Positions 26,252 to 34,739 of a stretch of 36,967 nucleotides of DNA are shown here, in pieces. Under the pieces are notes generated by a model. That model did no database searches, was not told where the DNA came from, and was given only the letters and a program-made list of their open reading frames with translations. The DNA comes from Deltaproteobacteria bacterium RBG_13_43_22 (GTDB lineage Bacteria > Desulfobacterota > RBG-13-43-22), in the NCBI GenBank assembly GCA_001797675.1, contig MGQB01000032.1, positions 1-36,967 on the forward strand. The letters are read 5' to 3'. Made by a program: the position numbers and the translations under genes. The stretch's first letter is position 1, and every line of letters begins with the position of its first letter.

Positions 26252-27439
26252 ATGGAAAAGGCGCTGGCCGATGTCAGGATTATCGATCTTACAAGGGCTT
26301 TAGCCGGCCCCTATGGATCCATGATTTTAGGGGATTTAGGGGCCGAGATTATTAAAATCGAGGCGGTGGACTCTAAAAGAGAGTTCATGGGACCTACGGC
26401 TTATCAAGGGCAGGATGCTTATAATATGAGTATCAACCGCAGCAAGAAAAGCATCACCCTGGACACCCGAACGGAAAACGGTAGAGAGGTTTTCTATGAT
26501 CTGGTGAAAATATCAGACGTTGTTTTTGATAATTTCAGACCGGGGGTCCTTGAAAGGCTTAAAATGGATTATGATACGCTCAAAAAAATCAACCCCCGGA
26601 TCATTTCCTGCTCCATCAGCGGATTCGGATCGAAAGGCCCTTACCGGGACCGGCCGGCTTATGATGTCATCATCCAGGCCATCACCGGGGCGATGAGCAT
26701 TACCGGTGAGCCTGGCAGGCCCCCGGTCAGGGCAGGCATCGCCTTGAGCGATCAGGGCGCGGGCATGTTTGCCGCTCACGGCATCCTGGCCGCCCTTTAT
26801 GCCCGGGAACGAACCGGGGTAGGGCAAAAGGTGGAGACCTCCCTTTTTGAGGCCACTATCGCACAAATCGCTTACGAGGCAAGTATCTATTTCGTCTCCG
26901 GTGAAATTCCGGGACCGGTGGGGTCGGGACACCGCATCCTCCCTGTTTACCAGGCCTTCCAGACCCGGGACGGCTATGTTACCATCGCCGCCGTCGGTGA
27001 CAAATACCCCCGTTTGTTTAAGGCTATGGGCCGGGAAGACCTGCTTCAGGATCCCCGCTTCATCGAACCTCCCACCCTTGAGAATAGAAAGGAGCGGGTC
27101 TCCATCATTCAAGAGGTTTTTCTCACTAAGGGGACGGAGGAGTGGCTCCAGTTGCTCATAGAGGCCGATGTGCCCTGCGGGCCGGTGAACACATTGGATA
27201 AGGCCCTGGCCGATCCTCAGGTGGCAGCGACGGACATGGTGGTTACTATTGATCATCCTTTTAAAGGGCGGATCAAGCAAACCGGAAACCCCATCAAAAT
27301 GTCAGGAACGCCGCCGGAACAGAAGAACAAGTTTTTATATCCTCCCACCGTGGGTGAGCACACCGACGAGATCCTTTCCCGGCTTTTGGGCTACTCGACA
27401 GAAAAACTCGATACCTTCAAGCGGGAGAAAGTTATCTAA
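26252..27439 (+). CDS. Class III (CaiB/BaiF) CoA-transferase
   Basis: A 395-residue family III CoA-transferase moving CoA between acyl-CoA and a free acid through an aspartyl anhydride. The predicted catalytic Asp is D167 in AGIALSDQGAGMFAAHG. The N-terminal block RIIDLTRALAGPYGSMILGDLGAE (listed here in part) and NRSKKSITLD are typical, and the end VGEHTDEIL matches the usual C-terminal signature. Length is standard (about 390-400). Relatives act on benzylsuccinate, carnitine, mesaconyl-, itaconyl- and formyl-CoA. In this cluster it would attach CoA to the acid entering the mutase, or recycle CoA from the product. The stop is 5 bp before the MeaB start. Confidence 0.94.
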   Translation: MEKALADVRIIDLTRALAGPYGSMILGDLGAEIIKIEAVDSKREFMGPTAYQGQDAYNMSINRSKKSITLDTRTENGREVFYDLVKISDVVFDNFRPGVLERLKMDYDTLKKINPRIISCSISGFGSKGPYRDRPAYDVIIQAITGAMSITGEPGRPPVRAGIALSDQGAGMFAAHGILAALYARERTGVGQKVETSLFEATIAQIAYEASIYFVSGEIPGPVGSGHRILPVYQAFQTRDGYVTIAAVGDKYPRLFKAMGREDLLQDPRFIEPPTLENRKERVSIIQEVFLTKGTEEWLQLLIEADVPCGPVNTLDKALADPQVAATDMVVTIDHPFKGRIKQTGNPIKMSGTPPEQKNKFLYPPTVGEHTDEILSRLLGYSTEKLDTFKREKVI

Positions 27440-27444
27440 CTTTC

Positions 27445-28422
27445 ATGAATGCCGATTGGATCGATCTTATTGAAAAAATGCGGCAGGGATCGGTACGCGC
27501 CCTGTCACGGTTGGTCAGTCGCGTTGAAAATCGGGACCCCGGCTGGATGGAGGCCATGCAGCAGATTTATCCTCTATCCGGTCAGGCCCGGCTCATCGGT
27601 ATTACCGGTTCCCCCGGAGCCGGCAAGAGCACCCTGACCAACGGAATGGCTCGAGAACTGGTTTCAAAAGGTTTCAAAGTGGGTATCATCGCCGTGGACC
27701 CTTCAAGTCCTTTTTCCGGCGGTTCCCTTCTGGGGGATCGGGTCCGTATGAAAGATCTGTGGGATCTGGATGAGGTCTTTATTCGTTCCATGGCCACCCG
27801 AGGCGCTTTGGGGGGACTGAATCAATCCGCCCGGGACGTAGCCAACCTATTGGATGCCTTCGGCAAAGACTTCGTGCTCATTGAAACGGTCGGGGTGGGA
27901 CAGGATGAAGTAGAGGTGGTTCGGGCAGCCGATTTGGTGCTGGTCGTTTGTGTCCCGGGCCAGGGGGACGGCGTCCAGGCCCTCAAGGCCGGGATCATGG
28001 AGATCGCCGATATCTTTGTCGTCAACAAAGCGGACCGGGAAGGGGCGGAGGAACTTTTCCTGGATATTCAATCCATGCTGGATATGGACTCGAACCAGGA
28101 TAAACCCAGACCGCCGGTCCTTCGGACGACGGCCAATCAGAATCAGGGACTGCCGGAACTGGTCGTATCCGTTTTGGATCTTCTGAAGTCTTCAAGACAT
28201 CGACAAGCCTGGAAAAAAATTCGAATCAGAGAAGAACTCATCGGTTTGCTGGAAAAACAATTGACCGGTTGGATCAAGGATCAATGGGAAAAGGACGGAG
28301 ACCTGGAAAAAGCCGTTCGGCAAATCGAAAGAAGAGAGAGGGATCCTTATTCCATCGTCCGGGAAAGGCTCGATCACCTAATGCAAAACATGAGGAAGGA
28401 CGACCCTTCGGGTAAACGGTAA
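27445..28422 (+). CDS. meaB: MeaB/ArgK-type GTPase chaperone of the B12 mutase
   Basis: A 325-residue G3E-family GTPase that loads and protects adenosylcobalamin in acyl-CoA mutases. The P-loop GSPGAGKS is at 55-62, VDPSSPFSGGSLLGDRVRM follows as the switch/base region, ETVGVGQDEVEV is the third motif and NKAD sets guanine specificity. Length and motifs match MeaB/MMAA. It is the last gene of the cluster, as expected for a mutase maintenance factor, and supports the mutase being active and needing repair of inactivated cofactor. Ribosome binding site is a weak GGGAGA. Confidence 0.96.
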   Translation: MNADWIDLIEKMRQGSVRALSRLVSRVENRDPGWMEAMQQIYPLSGQARLIGITGSPGAGKSTLTNGMARELVSKGFKVGIIAVDPSSPFSGGSLLGDRVRMKDLWDLDEVFIRSMATRGALGGLNQSARDVANLLDAFGKDFVLIETVGVGQDEVEVVRAADLVLVVCVPGQGDGVQALKAGIMEIADIFVVNKADREGAEELFLDIQSMLDMDSNQDKPRPPVLRTTANQNQGLPELVVSVLDLLKSSRHRQAWKKIRIREELIGLLEKQLTGWIKDQWEKDGDLEKAVRQIERRERDPYSIVRERLDHLMQNMRKDDPSGKR

Positions 28423-28525
28423 CGCTTTGTCGAACCACACCAGGAAGGGTTCTATGCCGGACGGTCAGAGTAATTTGAGATCACCTCCTTATCCATGGAA
28501 ACCAATGGCCTCAGGACTCCGGAAT

Positions 28526-28561
28526 AAAAAAAAGGAGTCAACCCCGATGGGCGGACTCCTT
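28526..28561 (-). terminator. Intrinsic terminator of the tRNA-Ala gene
   Basis: On the minus strand an 8-bp stem AAGGAGTC/GACTCCTT with a 14-base loop is followed by eight T residues. It lies 9 bases past the tRNA 3' end. Confidence 0.88.
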
Positions 28562-28570
28562 GAATGGTCT

Positions 28571-28646
28571 TGGTGGAGCTGAACGGGATCGAACCGTCGA
28601 CCTCATGACTGCCAGTCATGCGCTCTCCCAGCTGAGCTACAGCCCC
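28571..28646 (-). tRNA. tRNA-Ala(GGC)
   Basis: A 76-base cloverleaf with encoded CCA. The acceptor stem GGGGCTG pairs with CAGCTCC (one G-U), the D-stem is GCTC/GAGC, the anticodon stem CATGA/TCATG holds loop CTGGCAG with anticodon GGC, and the T-arm has GACGG/CCGTT around TTCGATC. Confidence 0.97.
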
Positions 28647-28661
28647 GGAAAATAAGATTTT

Positions 28662-28691
28662 TAATTACCATCTCGGACAATGAAAAGTCAA
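28662..28691 (-). promoter_or_regulatory. Promoter of tRNA-Ala
   Basis: On the minus strand TTGACT (28686-28691) and TAATTA (28662-28667) are 18 bp apart, directly upstream of the tRNA gene. It stands almost back to back with the tRNA-Leu promoter. Confidence 0.55.
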
Positions 28692-28715
28692 CATTTTTTT
28701 GTCTTTTGTTTTTTC

Positions 28716-28744
28716 TTGACAGGTCTTGTTCCTGTAATTATAAT
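28716..28744 (+). promoter_or_regulatory. Consensus promoter of tRNA-Leu
   Basis: A fully consensus TTGACA (28716-28721), 17-bp spacer and TATAAT (28739-28744), with the start expected about 27 bases before the tRNA. Confidence 0.85.
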
Positions 28745-28777
28745 TTTTTTAAATTTTTTGCTGCCTCCTCCGTCTGT

Positions 28778-28865
28778 GCCGGAGTGGTGAAACTGGTAGA
28801 CGCAGGGGACTCAAAATCCCCCGACCCTCGCGGTCATGTCGGTTCAATTCCGACCTCCGGCACCA
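28778..28865 (+). tRNA. tRNA-Leu(CAA)
   Basis: An 88-base class II tRNA with encoded CCA. Acceptor stem GCCGGAG/CTCCGGC, anticodon stem GGGGA/TCCCC with loop CTCAAAA (anticodon CAA), a long variable arm (CCCTCGCGGTCATG region) and T-loop TTCAATT. Confidence 0.97.
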
Positions 28866-28918
28866 ATTTTTATGCGCTTTCTGCTGGCGAGACTCCTCCC
28901 TGTCCATGGAAATTGAAG

Positions 28919-29629
28919 TCAGGGCTTCATGGCTTGATTCGGAATTTGCTTTTCCAAAAAAGGGGTAAGAGTCCCCCTGATCCGCCAAACCCAGCCTTTA
29001 GCGGCACCGCGCGGGGTGAAACAAAGCACAGTACCCAGCGGCTTCCAGGCATGAAAATAATGGGTTTTTTTTGAAGGCCGGTTGTCCGTATCCACCAGGG
29101 TATAAACCTTTCGATATCCCCTCTGTTTAAGATAATGAAACAGGTGAGATTGTACGGCGGGATAAATTTTTTTCCCCCGCCATTCTTCCTGGGTGAAGGC
29201 GTCCAGAAAAAAGGCCTCGTTCTCTTTCAGATGCAGGAATCGGCCTGCCAGGGATTCTTCCCAGTTAAAAGAAATCCAGTTGTAGTGAACGATCTCGGTT
29301 TCAATTTTCCCTAAAAAGCACAGGCTTCCTTTCTGAAACCGGTTAAGAATCAGGTTTCGGACGTTGGCTTTCTGCTCTTTTGTCTCACGTTCTTCAGCCA
29401 GTTTGATGACCGACTCGATCTCTGATTTATCGGCCGGGGCGACGGCCAGATTCACCTTGGCCTTTATTTCTTGGATCGGTTGATCCAACTCTCTTTCATA
29501 AAAGGTCACCAGTCCCAAAATACCGAGGGGACGGAAGCCCCGGCAAATCAATCGCCAGAAGAGGGCCAATAGCCCATTATAGCAAAAGATATTGGCAGCC
29601 CAGCGGAAAAAATTTTTTAACCGAGTCAT
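28919..29629 (-). CDS. GNAT-like acetyltransferase fold protein
   Basis: A 236-residue protein. The C-terminal half looks like a GNAT acyl-CoA-binding fold: AFFLDAFTQEEWRGKKIYP (strand, loop and helix that hold the pantetheine), LKQRGYRKVYTLVDTDN and a final strand region. The N-terminal 30 residues are hydrophobic and may associate with the membrane. The R/QxxGxxG loop is not canonical (EEWRGKKIY), so activity and substrate are unsure. The gene ends 54 bp from the tRNA-Leu end and its ribosome binding site is weak. An acetyl- or aminoacyl-transferase role would be a guess. Confidence 0.7.
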   Translation of the reverse strand: MTRLKNFFRWAANIFCYNGLLALFWRLICRGFRPLGILGLVTFYERELDQPIQEIKAKVNLAVAPADKSEIESVIKLAEERETKEQKANVRNLILNRFQKGSLCFLGKIETEIVHYNWISFNWEESLAGRFLHLKENEAFFLDAFTQEEWRGKKIYPAVQSHLFHYLKQRGYRKVYTLVDTDNRPSKKTHYFHAWKPLGTVLCFTPRGAAKGWVWRIRGTLTPFLEKQIPNQAMKP

Positions 29630-29646
29630 GATGATCTTTTACATTT

Positions 29647-29775
29647 TTGAAGCTCTCTGCACCAAGGTGGAGGGAATCTTCCATGCAAGGAAAATGTCTA
29701 TTATTGTTGTTCGCTCGCTCACCCACGCAGTTACGCCAACGGCGTGACGGGGAATGCGCTCTCTGTCTATGTTCA
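29647..29775 (+). repeat. Interspersed two-hairpin repeat, copy B (variant)
   Basis: A 129-bp divergent copy. Hairpin 1 has mismatched bases (CTCTGCACCAAGGTGGAG), while hairpin 2 is replaced by ACGCC-AAC-GGCGT, a different stem at the same place. It is the main content of the 29630-29929 gap, between the GNAT-like gene and the histidine kinase gene. Confidence 0.85.
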
Positions 29776-29929
29776 ATAACAGTCTTGCCAAAAAAACGAT
29801 TCGGCTGAATGATAAACCATTATCTATTATAAGTCATTAAAGAAATCCTTTGGGGACCAACTCCAAACCGGGTGGTAAAATTGGAAGGATTCTAAGATCT
29901 GCAGCAGGATCAATTGCATAGGGATAACC

Positions 29930-31942
29930 TTAACCCAGGACCCGGCTCAGGGCCTCCCGAAGCGTCGTCAGGGTATAGGGCTTCTGGATAAAACCCGCGG
30001 GTCCATTCCCGGCAAATTGTTGAATCACATTCTGCTCGTTGTAGCCGCTCGATAAAATGACCTTAACATCACTTTTTAGGCGGCTCAACTCTTGAAAGGC
30101 TTCTTCGCCATCCATCTTGGGCATGGTCAGGTCAAGGAGGACGCAGTCGATCGCCTCCTTATGGGTCCGAAAAACTTCCAGTCCTTCCCGGCCGTCGGCA
30201 GCGGTTAAAACCTGGAAACCCAGCTTCACCAGCATCTTTTCCCCCACCTCCCGCACCAGAGGGTCGTCGTCGACCAGGAGCACGGTCCCACTGTCGGGCA
30301 GAGGAGCGCTCGGTTCCAATACCGGTTCCCGGTCGTTCGGACTCCATTCCAGGGTGGGTAAAAGAATCTTGAAAGTCGTCCCTTTGCCCGGCTCGCTATA
30401 AACCTTGAGGGCCCCTTTGTGTCCACGGACGATACCGAGCACGGCAGCGAGACCGAGTCCACGGCCTGTAAATTTGGTGGTAAAGAAGGGGTCAAAGATC
30501 CGGCTCCTTGTTTCTGCATCCATCCCACAGCCTGTGTCCGAAACTTCGAGGTAGACGTATTTCCCCTCCGGGAGTTTGTCATCCAGGTAACTCTCAGAGA
30601 GGTAGGTTCGGTCGCAGTTCAAAAAACCGGTCGAAACCGAGATGAAGCCGCTCCGGTCCCCCAGGGATTCAGAGGCATTGGTGATCAGGTTCATGATGAT
30701 TTGGCGAATTTGGGTCGAATCCACATTCACCAACGGGAGGTCTTGGCCAAAAAAGTAGCGCAGGGTGGCCTTTTTGGAAATCGAGACCTCGAGCATCTGG
30801 GACATCTCTCGGACGATTTCCGAGAGGTCGTATGGGCCGACAATAAACCGACCTTTCCCGGAGTAAGCCAGCATCTGGCGACACAGTTCAGCGGCCCGCT
30901 GCGAAGCCCGGACGATCTCCTCGACATTGGGGCGGGCCGGGGAGACGGGCGAGAGTGAGAGCAGGGTCAAGTCGGCGTTTCCGAGGATGGCCATGAGCAA
31001 GTTGTTGAAGTCATGAGCAATGCCTCCTGCCAGCACACCCAGGCTCTCCAGTTTCTGGACTTCCCGCAAATGGGCTTCCAGTTTGCCGCGTTCCTGCTCG
31101 GCTTGTTGGCGCTCTCTAATTTCATCCTGAAGACGATTGACGGCTTCCCTCAGTTCAAACGTTCTTTCTTCAACCCGTTTTTCCAGTTCCTGATGGGTCT
31201 TTCGGAGTTCCCTATCGGCCAGTTCTATTTCTCCGGCTTTCGCTTCCAACTCGGTATATTGCTTCTGCAGTTTCTCCCGATTCTTTTTTAACTGGGCTAC
31301 CATGGTAGAAGTCAGGAAGGCTATCACGAAAAGGGTTATACTGACGGCCAGGACGATGGCAAACAGATCGGGACCGGGAAGAGGGGGGGTTCCCTGGAGG
31401 TCCATGTGGGGGAGAAACCCGTAGTACTCCAGGGCCATTGCCGCACCTAATGATCCTGATGAAAACCCGGCCACGACAAAAGGGAATCTTGGTGAGGCGA
31501 TGACGCCCAAATAGGCGATTAAAACGGCATAAATGGGGCTCAAATAAAGGGCCCTGGGTCCTCCCAGAAAATAGATAATCGTCGTATATCCGATCACCTC
31601 CAAAAGGTTGAGAAATATGGACAGGTATTCATAGATACGCCGGCTTTGGGTTTTTCTCAGGATCAATAAATAAGGGACATTAATGATGATGAGGATCAGT
31701 ACGACCGAACTGATTCCGAAGATATGCTCATTTTTTAAAATATCGACACAATAAGCGGCAAAGGCAAAGATCCAGATAAAAAAGCTGGCCCCTGCCCGTA
31801 TAAAGGCACCCAGTTTTGCCCGGTTATAGCCACGGATCAGTTGATCCGGATTTAACCGGGTACCACCATGGTCCTGATGAGTTTTAGTCTTTTTCACCTG
31901 ATTACCGAAAGTTTGATAAAATCCTATTGTTGGGGCCTTCAA
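29930..31942 (-). CDS. Membrane hybrid histidine kinase with C-terminal receiver
   Basis: A 670-residue sensor kinase. About six hydrophobic segments (roughly 46-66, 76-96, 105-128, 132-150, 153-172, 192-214) form a membrane module of unknown signal, followed by a long coiled coil (218-300). The HisKA phospho-acceptor is H310 in AGGIAHDFNNLL. An HATPase domain includes DTGCGMDAET and GRGLGLAAVLG. A receiver domain at the end has D604 in VLLDLTMPKMDG and the conserved Lys in IQKPY. No output domain or partner regulator lies nearby. The frame opens with TTG (31942) lacking a clear ribosome binding site; a GTG 15 codons downstream (31897) is an alternative start. Confidence 0.93.
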   Translation of the reverse strand: MKAPTIGFYQTFGNQVKKTKTHQDHGGTRLNPDQLIRGYNRAKLGAFIRAGASFFIWIFAFAAYCVDILKNEHIFGISSVVLILIIINVPYLLILRKTQSRRIYEYLSIFLNLLEVIGYTTIIYFLGGPRALYLSPIYAVLIAYLGVIASPRFPFVVAGFSSGSLGAAMALEYYGFLPHMDLQGTPPLPGPDLFAIVLAVSITLFVIAFLTSTMVAQLKKNREKLQKQYTELEAKAGEIELADRELRKTHQELEKRVEERTFELREAVNRLQDEIRERQQAEQERGKLEAHLREVQKLESLGVLAGGIAHDFNNLLMAILGNADLTLLSLSPVSPARPNVEEIVRASQRAAELCRQMLAYSGKGRFIVGPYDLSEIVREMSQMLEVSISKKATLRYFFGQDLPLVNVDSTQIRQIIMNLITNASESLGDRSGFISVSTGFLNCDRTYLSESYLDDKLPEGKYVYLEVSDTGCGMDAETRSRIFDPFFTTKFTGRGLGLAAVLGIVRGHKGALKVYSEPGKGTTFKILLPTLEWSPNDREPVLEPSAPLPDSGTVLLVDDDPLVREVGEKMLVKLGFQVLTAADGREGLEVFRTHKEAIDCVLLDLTMPKMDGEEAFQELSRLKSDVKVILSSGYNEQNVIQQFAGNGPAGFIQKPYTLTTLREALSRVLG

Positions 31943-32290
31943 CTGTTTTTTCGGTTAAACTATAAAAAACTTTAATAAAAACCAGCCAATAGGTCAATTC
32001 TTTTTTAGGGTTTCGAAATACTTTAGGAGAAATGCATAAAGAAAATAATGGAGCACAAAAGCATTTATCATCTCAACAAATGGGGTTATACTGAATTCAC
32101 AAGTCTTATGGGGCGCCAAGGAACAGGAAAAAGGATTCGGGGACGATAGGCAAGGGGCTATGGGCAATGGGGTTAAAGGCTTTATTTCTTGATTATTTCT
32201 TAACTGTTGCCTATTGCCTTGGTAATTTTTTTCTATTTTCGCACCCTATTTTCTCGTAAAGATTCCGGAATGGAAGGAACAAGGGATTCC
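31943..32290. other. Intergenic region with a CAATAGGC-type inverted phrase
   Basis: Nothing gene-like is seen. Phrases AAGGGGCTATGGGCAAT (around 32152-32168) and GTTGCCTATTGCCTTGG (32206-32222) are imperfect complements and could form a hairpin. A TATAGT box facing the kinase gene lies at 31959-31964. Confidence 0.5.
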
Positions 32291-32752
32291 ATGGTTAAAA
32301 TTCTTATTGTCTATCACTCCCAAAGCGGCAATACCCGAAGGATGGCCGAAGCCGTGGCCAAGGGAGCAGGGGAAATCGAAGGGGTCACGGTCATTCTAAA
32401 AAGGGCTTTCGAGGTTATGGAAGAAGACCTGATTGATTGCGATGGGCTGGTGATCGGTTCCCCTGAATACTTCGGTTATATGTCCGGGGCGGTAAAAGAC
32501 CTCTTTGATCGGACCTATGAAAAGGTCAGAGGACATAAAAAGATCTTCCGAAAACCCTATGCCGTCTTTATCAGCGCCGGAAACGACGGACTGGGGGCCT
32601 TGATGCATATCGAAAAGATCGGTCTCGGTTATCAATTTAAAAAAGCCCATCAGCCCCTTATCGCCAAAGGTCCGGTCACCGATGATATCCTGGCCCAATG
32701 TGAAGACCTGGGCCGGACCATCGCCGCCGGCTGTGAGGCGGGGATTTATTGA
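32291..32752 (+). CDS. Flavodoxin-family protein
   Basis: A 153-residue FMN-binding flavodoxin or WrbA-like quinone reductase domain. The phosphate loop SQSGNTRRMAEAVAKGA follows the first strand KILIVYH, and later SPEYFGYMSGAVKDLFDR forms an isoalloxazine-side loop. The frame is open 28 codons upstream, but that part overlaps an intergenic repeat phrase. The ATG at 32291 (MVKILIVYH) gives the normal flavodoxin start. It is probably a low-potential one-electron carrier or a flavoreductase; no partner is encoded next to it. Confidence 0.9.
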   Translation: MVKILIVYHSQSGNTRRMAEAVAKGAGEIEGVTVILKRAFEVMEEDLIDCDGLVIGSPEYFGYMSGAVKDLFDRTYEKVRGHKKIFRKPYAVFISAGNDGLGALMHIEKIGLGYQFKKAHQPLIAKGPVTDDILAQCEDLGRTIAAGCEAGIY

Positions 32753-33162
32753 CTTTTGCCGGCTTCAGATCTTTGGTCTGGTTGTTGATGATCGTTGTGG
32801 CATTTCTGCCCTGTCATTTCGCAATTCCGTAATATTGAACATGGATAGCGAGTGCATTCCCCGCAACAAGCTGCGGGGTTAGTGAGCGAACTACCAAAAA
32901 TAAACTTTACCTTGCATGGAAGATTCCCCGCACCTTGGTGTAAGGAGCTTCAATTTTTCCCAAGAGAATCTAATAAAGGCCTTGGTTCCTCTCAATAATC
33001 CTGAGTATTTCCCTCGGCCTTTTTCCCTTTTCGATTGACTTTAACGGTTGGATGGGGAAAGATTATTTCCCGGTTTATCGCGCTCATGAAGGGTGCGCTT
33101 TTTACTGTGCCGTTTCCTTGGATGGAAATTTTGGGAGATCATCATCGTTCATAGGTATAATC
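32753..33162. other. Intergenic region containing repeat copy C
   Basis: Contains repeat copy C (32836-32953) and a weak TTGACT box at 33035. An open frame extends upstream of the GlcD-like start (from 33052), but its residues are not family-like. I see no other gene. Confidence 0.6.
32836..32953 (-). repeat. Interspersed two-hairpin repeat, copy C (reverse orientation)
   Basis: On the minus strand it begins TTGAAGCTCCTTACACCAAGG and ends TATCCATGTTCA. Hairpin 2 is CCCCGCA-GCTTG-TTGCGGGG with a perfect 7-bp stem, while hairpin 1 has lost some pairs. Order of elements is the same as in copies A and D. Confidence 0.87.
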
Positions 33163-34560
33163 ATGTATAATAAACTGAACCCGGACCTCATAGAACAACT
33201 CCGTAAAATCGTCGGAAAAGATCAGATTCTGATCGATGAAGAACGAATGGAACCCTATAGCCACGACAAAGTCGTCGGACTAAAGGCCGACCCTGAAGTG
33301 GTCGTCAAGGTGGACACCAAAGAGCAAATCAGAGAAATATTTCAACTGGCCCAACGGGAGAGGGTCCCAGTCACTCCAAGGGGTGCCGGATACGGTTTGA
33401 GTGGAGGAGCAGTTCCGGTACGGGGCGGCATCGTGCTCTCAGTGGAAAAAATGAACCGCATTTTGGAAATCGACAAAAAAAATTTGATGGTCACCGTTGA
33501 ACCCGGCGTGATTACCGGCGATATTCATCGGGCCGTGGAAGCCGAAGGGCTTTTCTATCCACCGGATCCGGCAAGTCTTGATTCCTGTACCATCGGGGGA
33601 AACATCGCTGAGGACGCCGGCGGACCGAGGGCCGTCAAGTACGGGGTAACCCGTGGCTATGTCTGCGGGCTGGAAGCCGTCTTGCCGTCAGGCGAAATTA
33701 TTGACTGCGGGGGTAAGCTGGTAAAAAACGTGACCGGATACAACCTGATTCAGTTGTTGATTGGTTCCGAGGGCACCCTGGCCGTGGTGACCAAAATTAT
33801 TCTCAGACTCCTGCCGCTGCCAAAGATTCAAATTGATCTCCTGGTGCCTTTTGATAACTTTCAGTCGGCCGCCGATACCGTATCGGACATTATCGGCCAC
33901 CATATTGTTCCCACCACTATTGAGTTTATGGAACAAGACAGCCTGAAGGCCGTGGAGAGGCTGCTCAAAAAACAATTCCCCTTTAACGACGCCTCAGCCC
34001 AACTCCTTATCCAGCTTGACGGCAACCGCCAAGAGGCCGTTGATGCCGATGTGGAAACCGTTGGAACCCTTTGTCTTGAGCACGGTGCCCGTGATGTCCT
34101 GGTGGCCAAGGATCGTCCGACCCGCTTGAGATTGTGGGAAGCCCGCAGGATGATTATCGAAGCGCTTAACTTTGAGAGTCCCATCAACCATATGGAAGAT
34201 GTGGTGGTGCCTCGCTCTCAGATTCCGGCCCTCCTAAAAGGAATAAAAAAAATCGCCTCTGATTATTCTCTCAGGATAATCAGTTTTGGTCACGCCGGGG
34301 ATGGCAATGTTCATGTCAATGTGTTGAAAGATCAGATTTCGGACGCGCATTGGGAAGATCTCGTTCCGACGGTTGCTGAAAAAATTTATCGTTTGACCCT
34401 GACCTTGGGAGGCACCATCACCGGGGAGCACGGCATTGGATATACCCGCAGACGCTACCTCCCTCTTGCCCTGGATGAGTCTCAGATAGCCTTGATGCGA
34501 AGCATAAAAACGGCTTTTGATCCCAACCACATTCTAAATCCGAGCAAAGTCCTGCCCTAG
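33163..34560 (+). CDS. glcD: FAD-linked 2-hydroxyacid dehydrogenase (GlcD-like)
   Basis: A 465-residue flavoprotein of the glycolate oxidase GlcD/D-lactate dehydrogenase family. The FAD-binding PCMH fold includes VPVTPRGAGYGLSGGAVPV, TIGGNIAEDAGGPRAVKYG and KNVTGYNLIQLLIGSEGTL. The cap domain ends with SFGHAGDGNVHVN and TGEHGIGYTRRRYL, the metal/substrate site. The frame is open from 33052, but the ATG at 33163 (MYNKLNPDLIEQL) gives the standard length. No GlcE, GlcF or Etf gene is adjacent in the window, so the electron acceptor is unknown. D-lactate, glycolate or 2-hydroxyglutarate are all possible substrates. Confidence 0.9.
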   Translation: MYNKLNPDLIEQLRKIVGKDQILIDEERMEPYSHDKVVGLKADPEVVVKVDTKEQIREIFQLAQRERVPVTPRGAGYGLSGGAVPVRGGIVLSVEKMNRILEIDKKNLMVTVEPGVITGDIHRAVEAEGLFYPPDPASLDSCTIGGNIAEDAGGPRAVKYGVTRGYVCGLEAVLPSGEIIDCGGKLVKNVTGYNLIQLLIGSEGTLAVVTKIILRLLPLPKIQIDLLVPFDNFQSAADTVSDIIGHHIVPTTIEFMEQDSLKAVERLLKKQFPFNDASAQLLIQLDGNRQEAVDADVETVGTLCLEHGARDVLVAKDRPTRLRLWEARRMIIEALNFESPINHMEDVVVPRSQIPALLKGIKKIASDYSLRIISFGHAGDGNVHVNVLKDQISDAHWEDLVPTVAEKIYRLTLTLGGTITGEHGIGYTRRRYLPLALDESQIALMRSIKTAFDPNHILNPSKVLP

Positions 34561-34739
34561 TCTTGGGTAAGCCGAAATCAAACGGAAGGTCGGGAATATC
34601 AGCCTGATGCCCCCGGATTACCTAATGAACCAATTTCTCTTTCAATACCAGAGCCTAAGGTATTTCAATCTCCAACGATTATATTTTGCTTGATGGGTTC
34701 CTTGGACTTGGCCGGCAATTGGTGAGCATTGGGTCTGGG

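Noticed and set aside
28571..28865. Integrated island at the tRNA genes
   Set aside because: No integrase, no duplicated tRNA end and no clear change of base use nearby.
28706..29074. Plus-strand ORF across the tRNA-Leu gene
   Set aside because: It reads through a certain tRNA and its promoter, a common false ORF.
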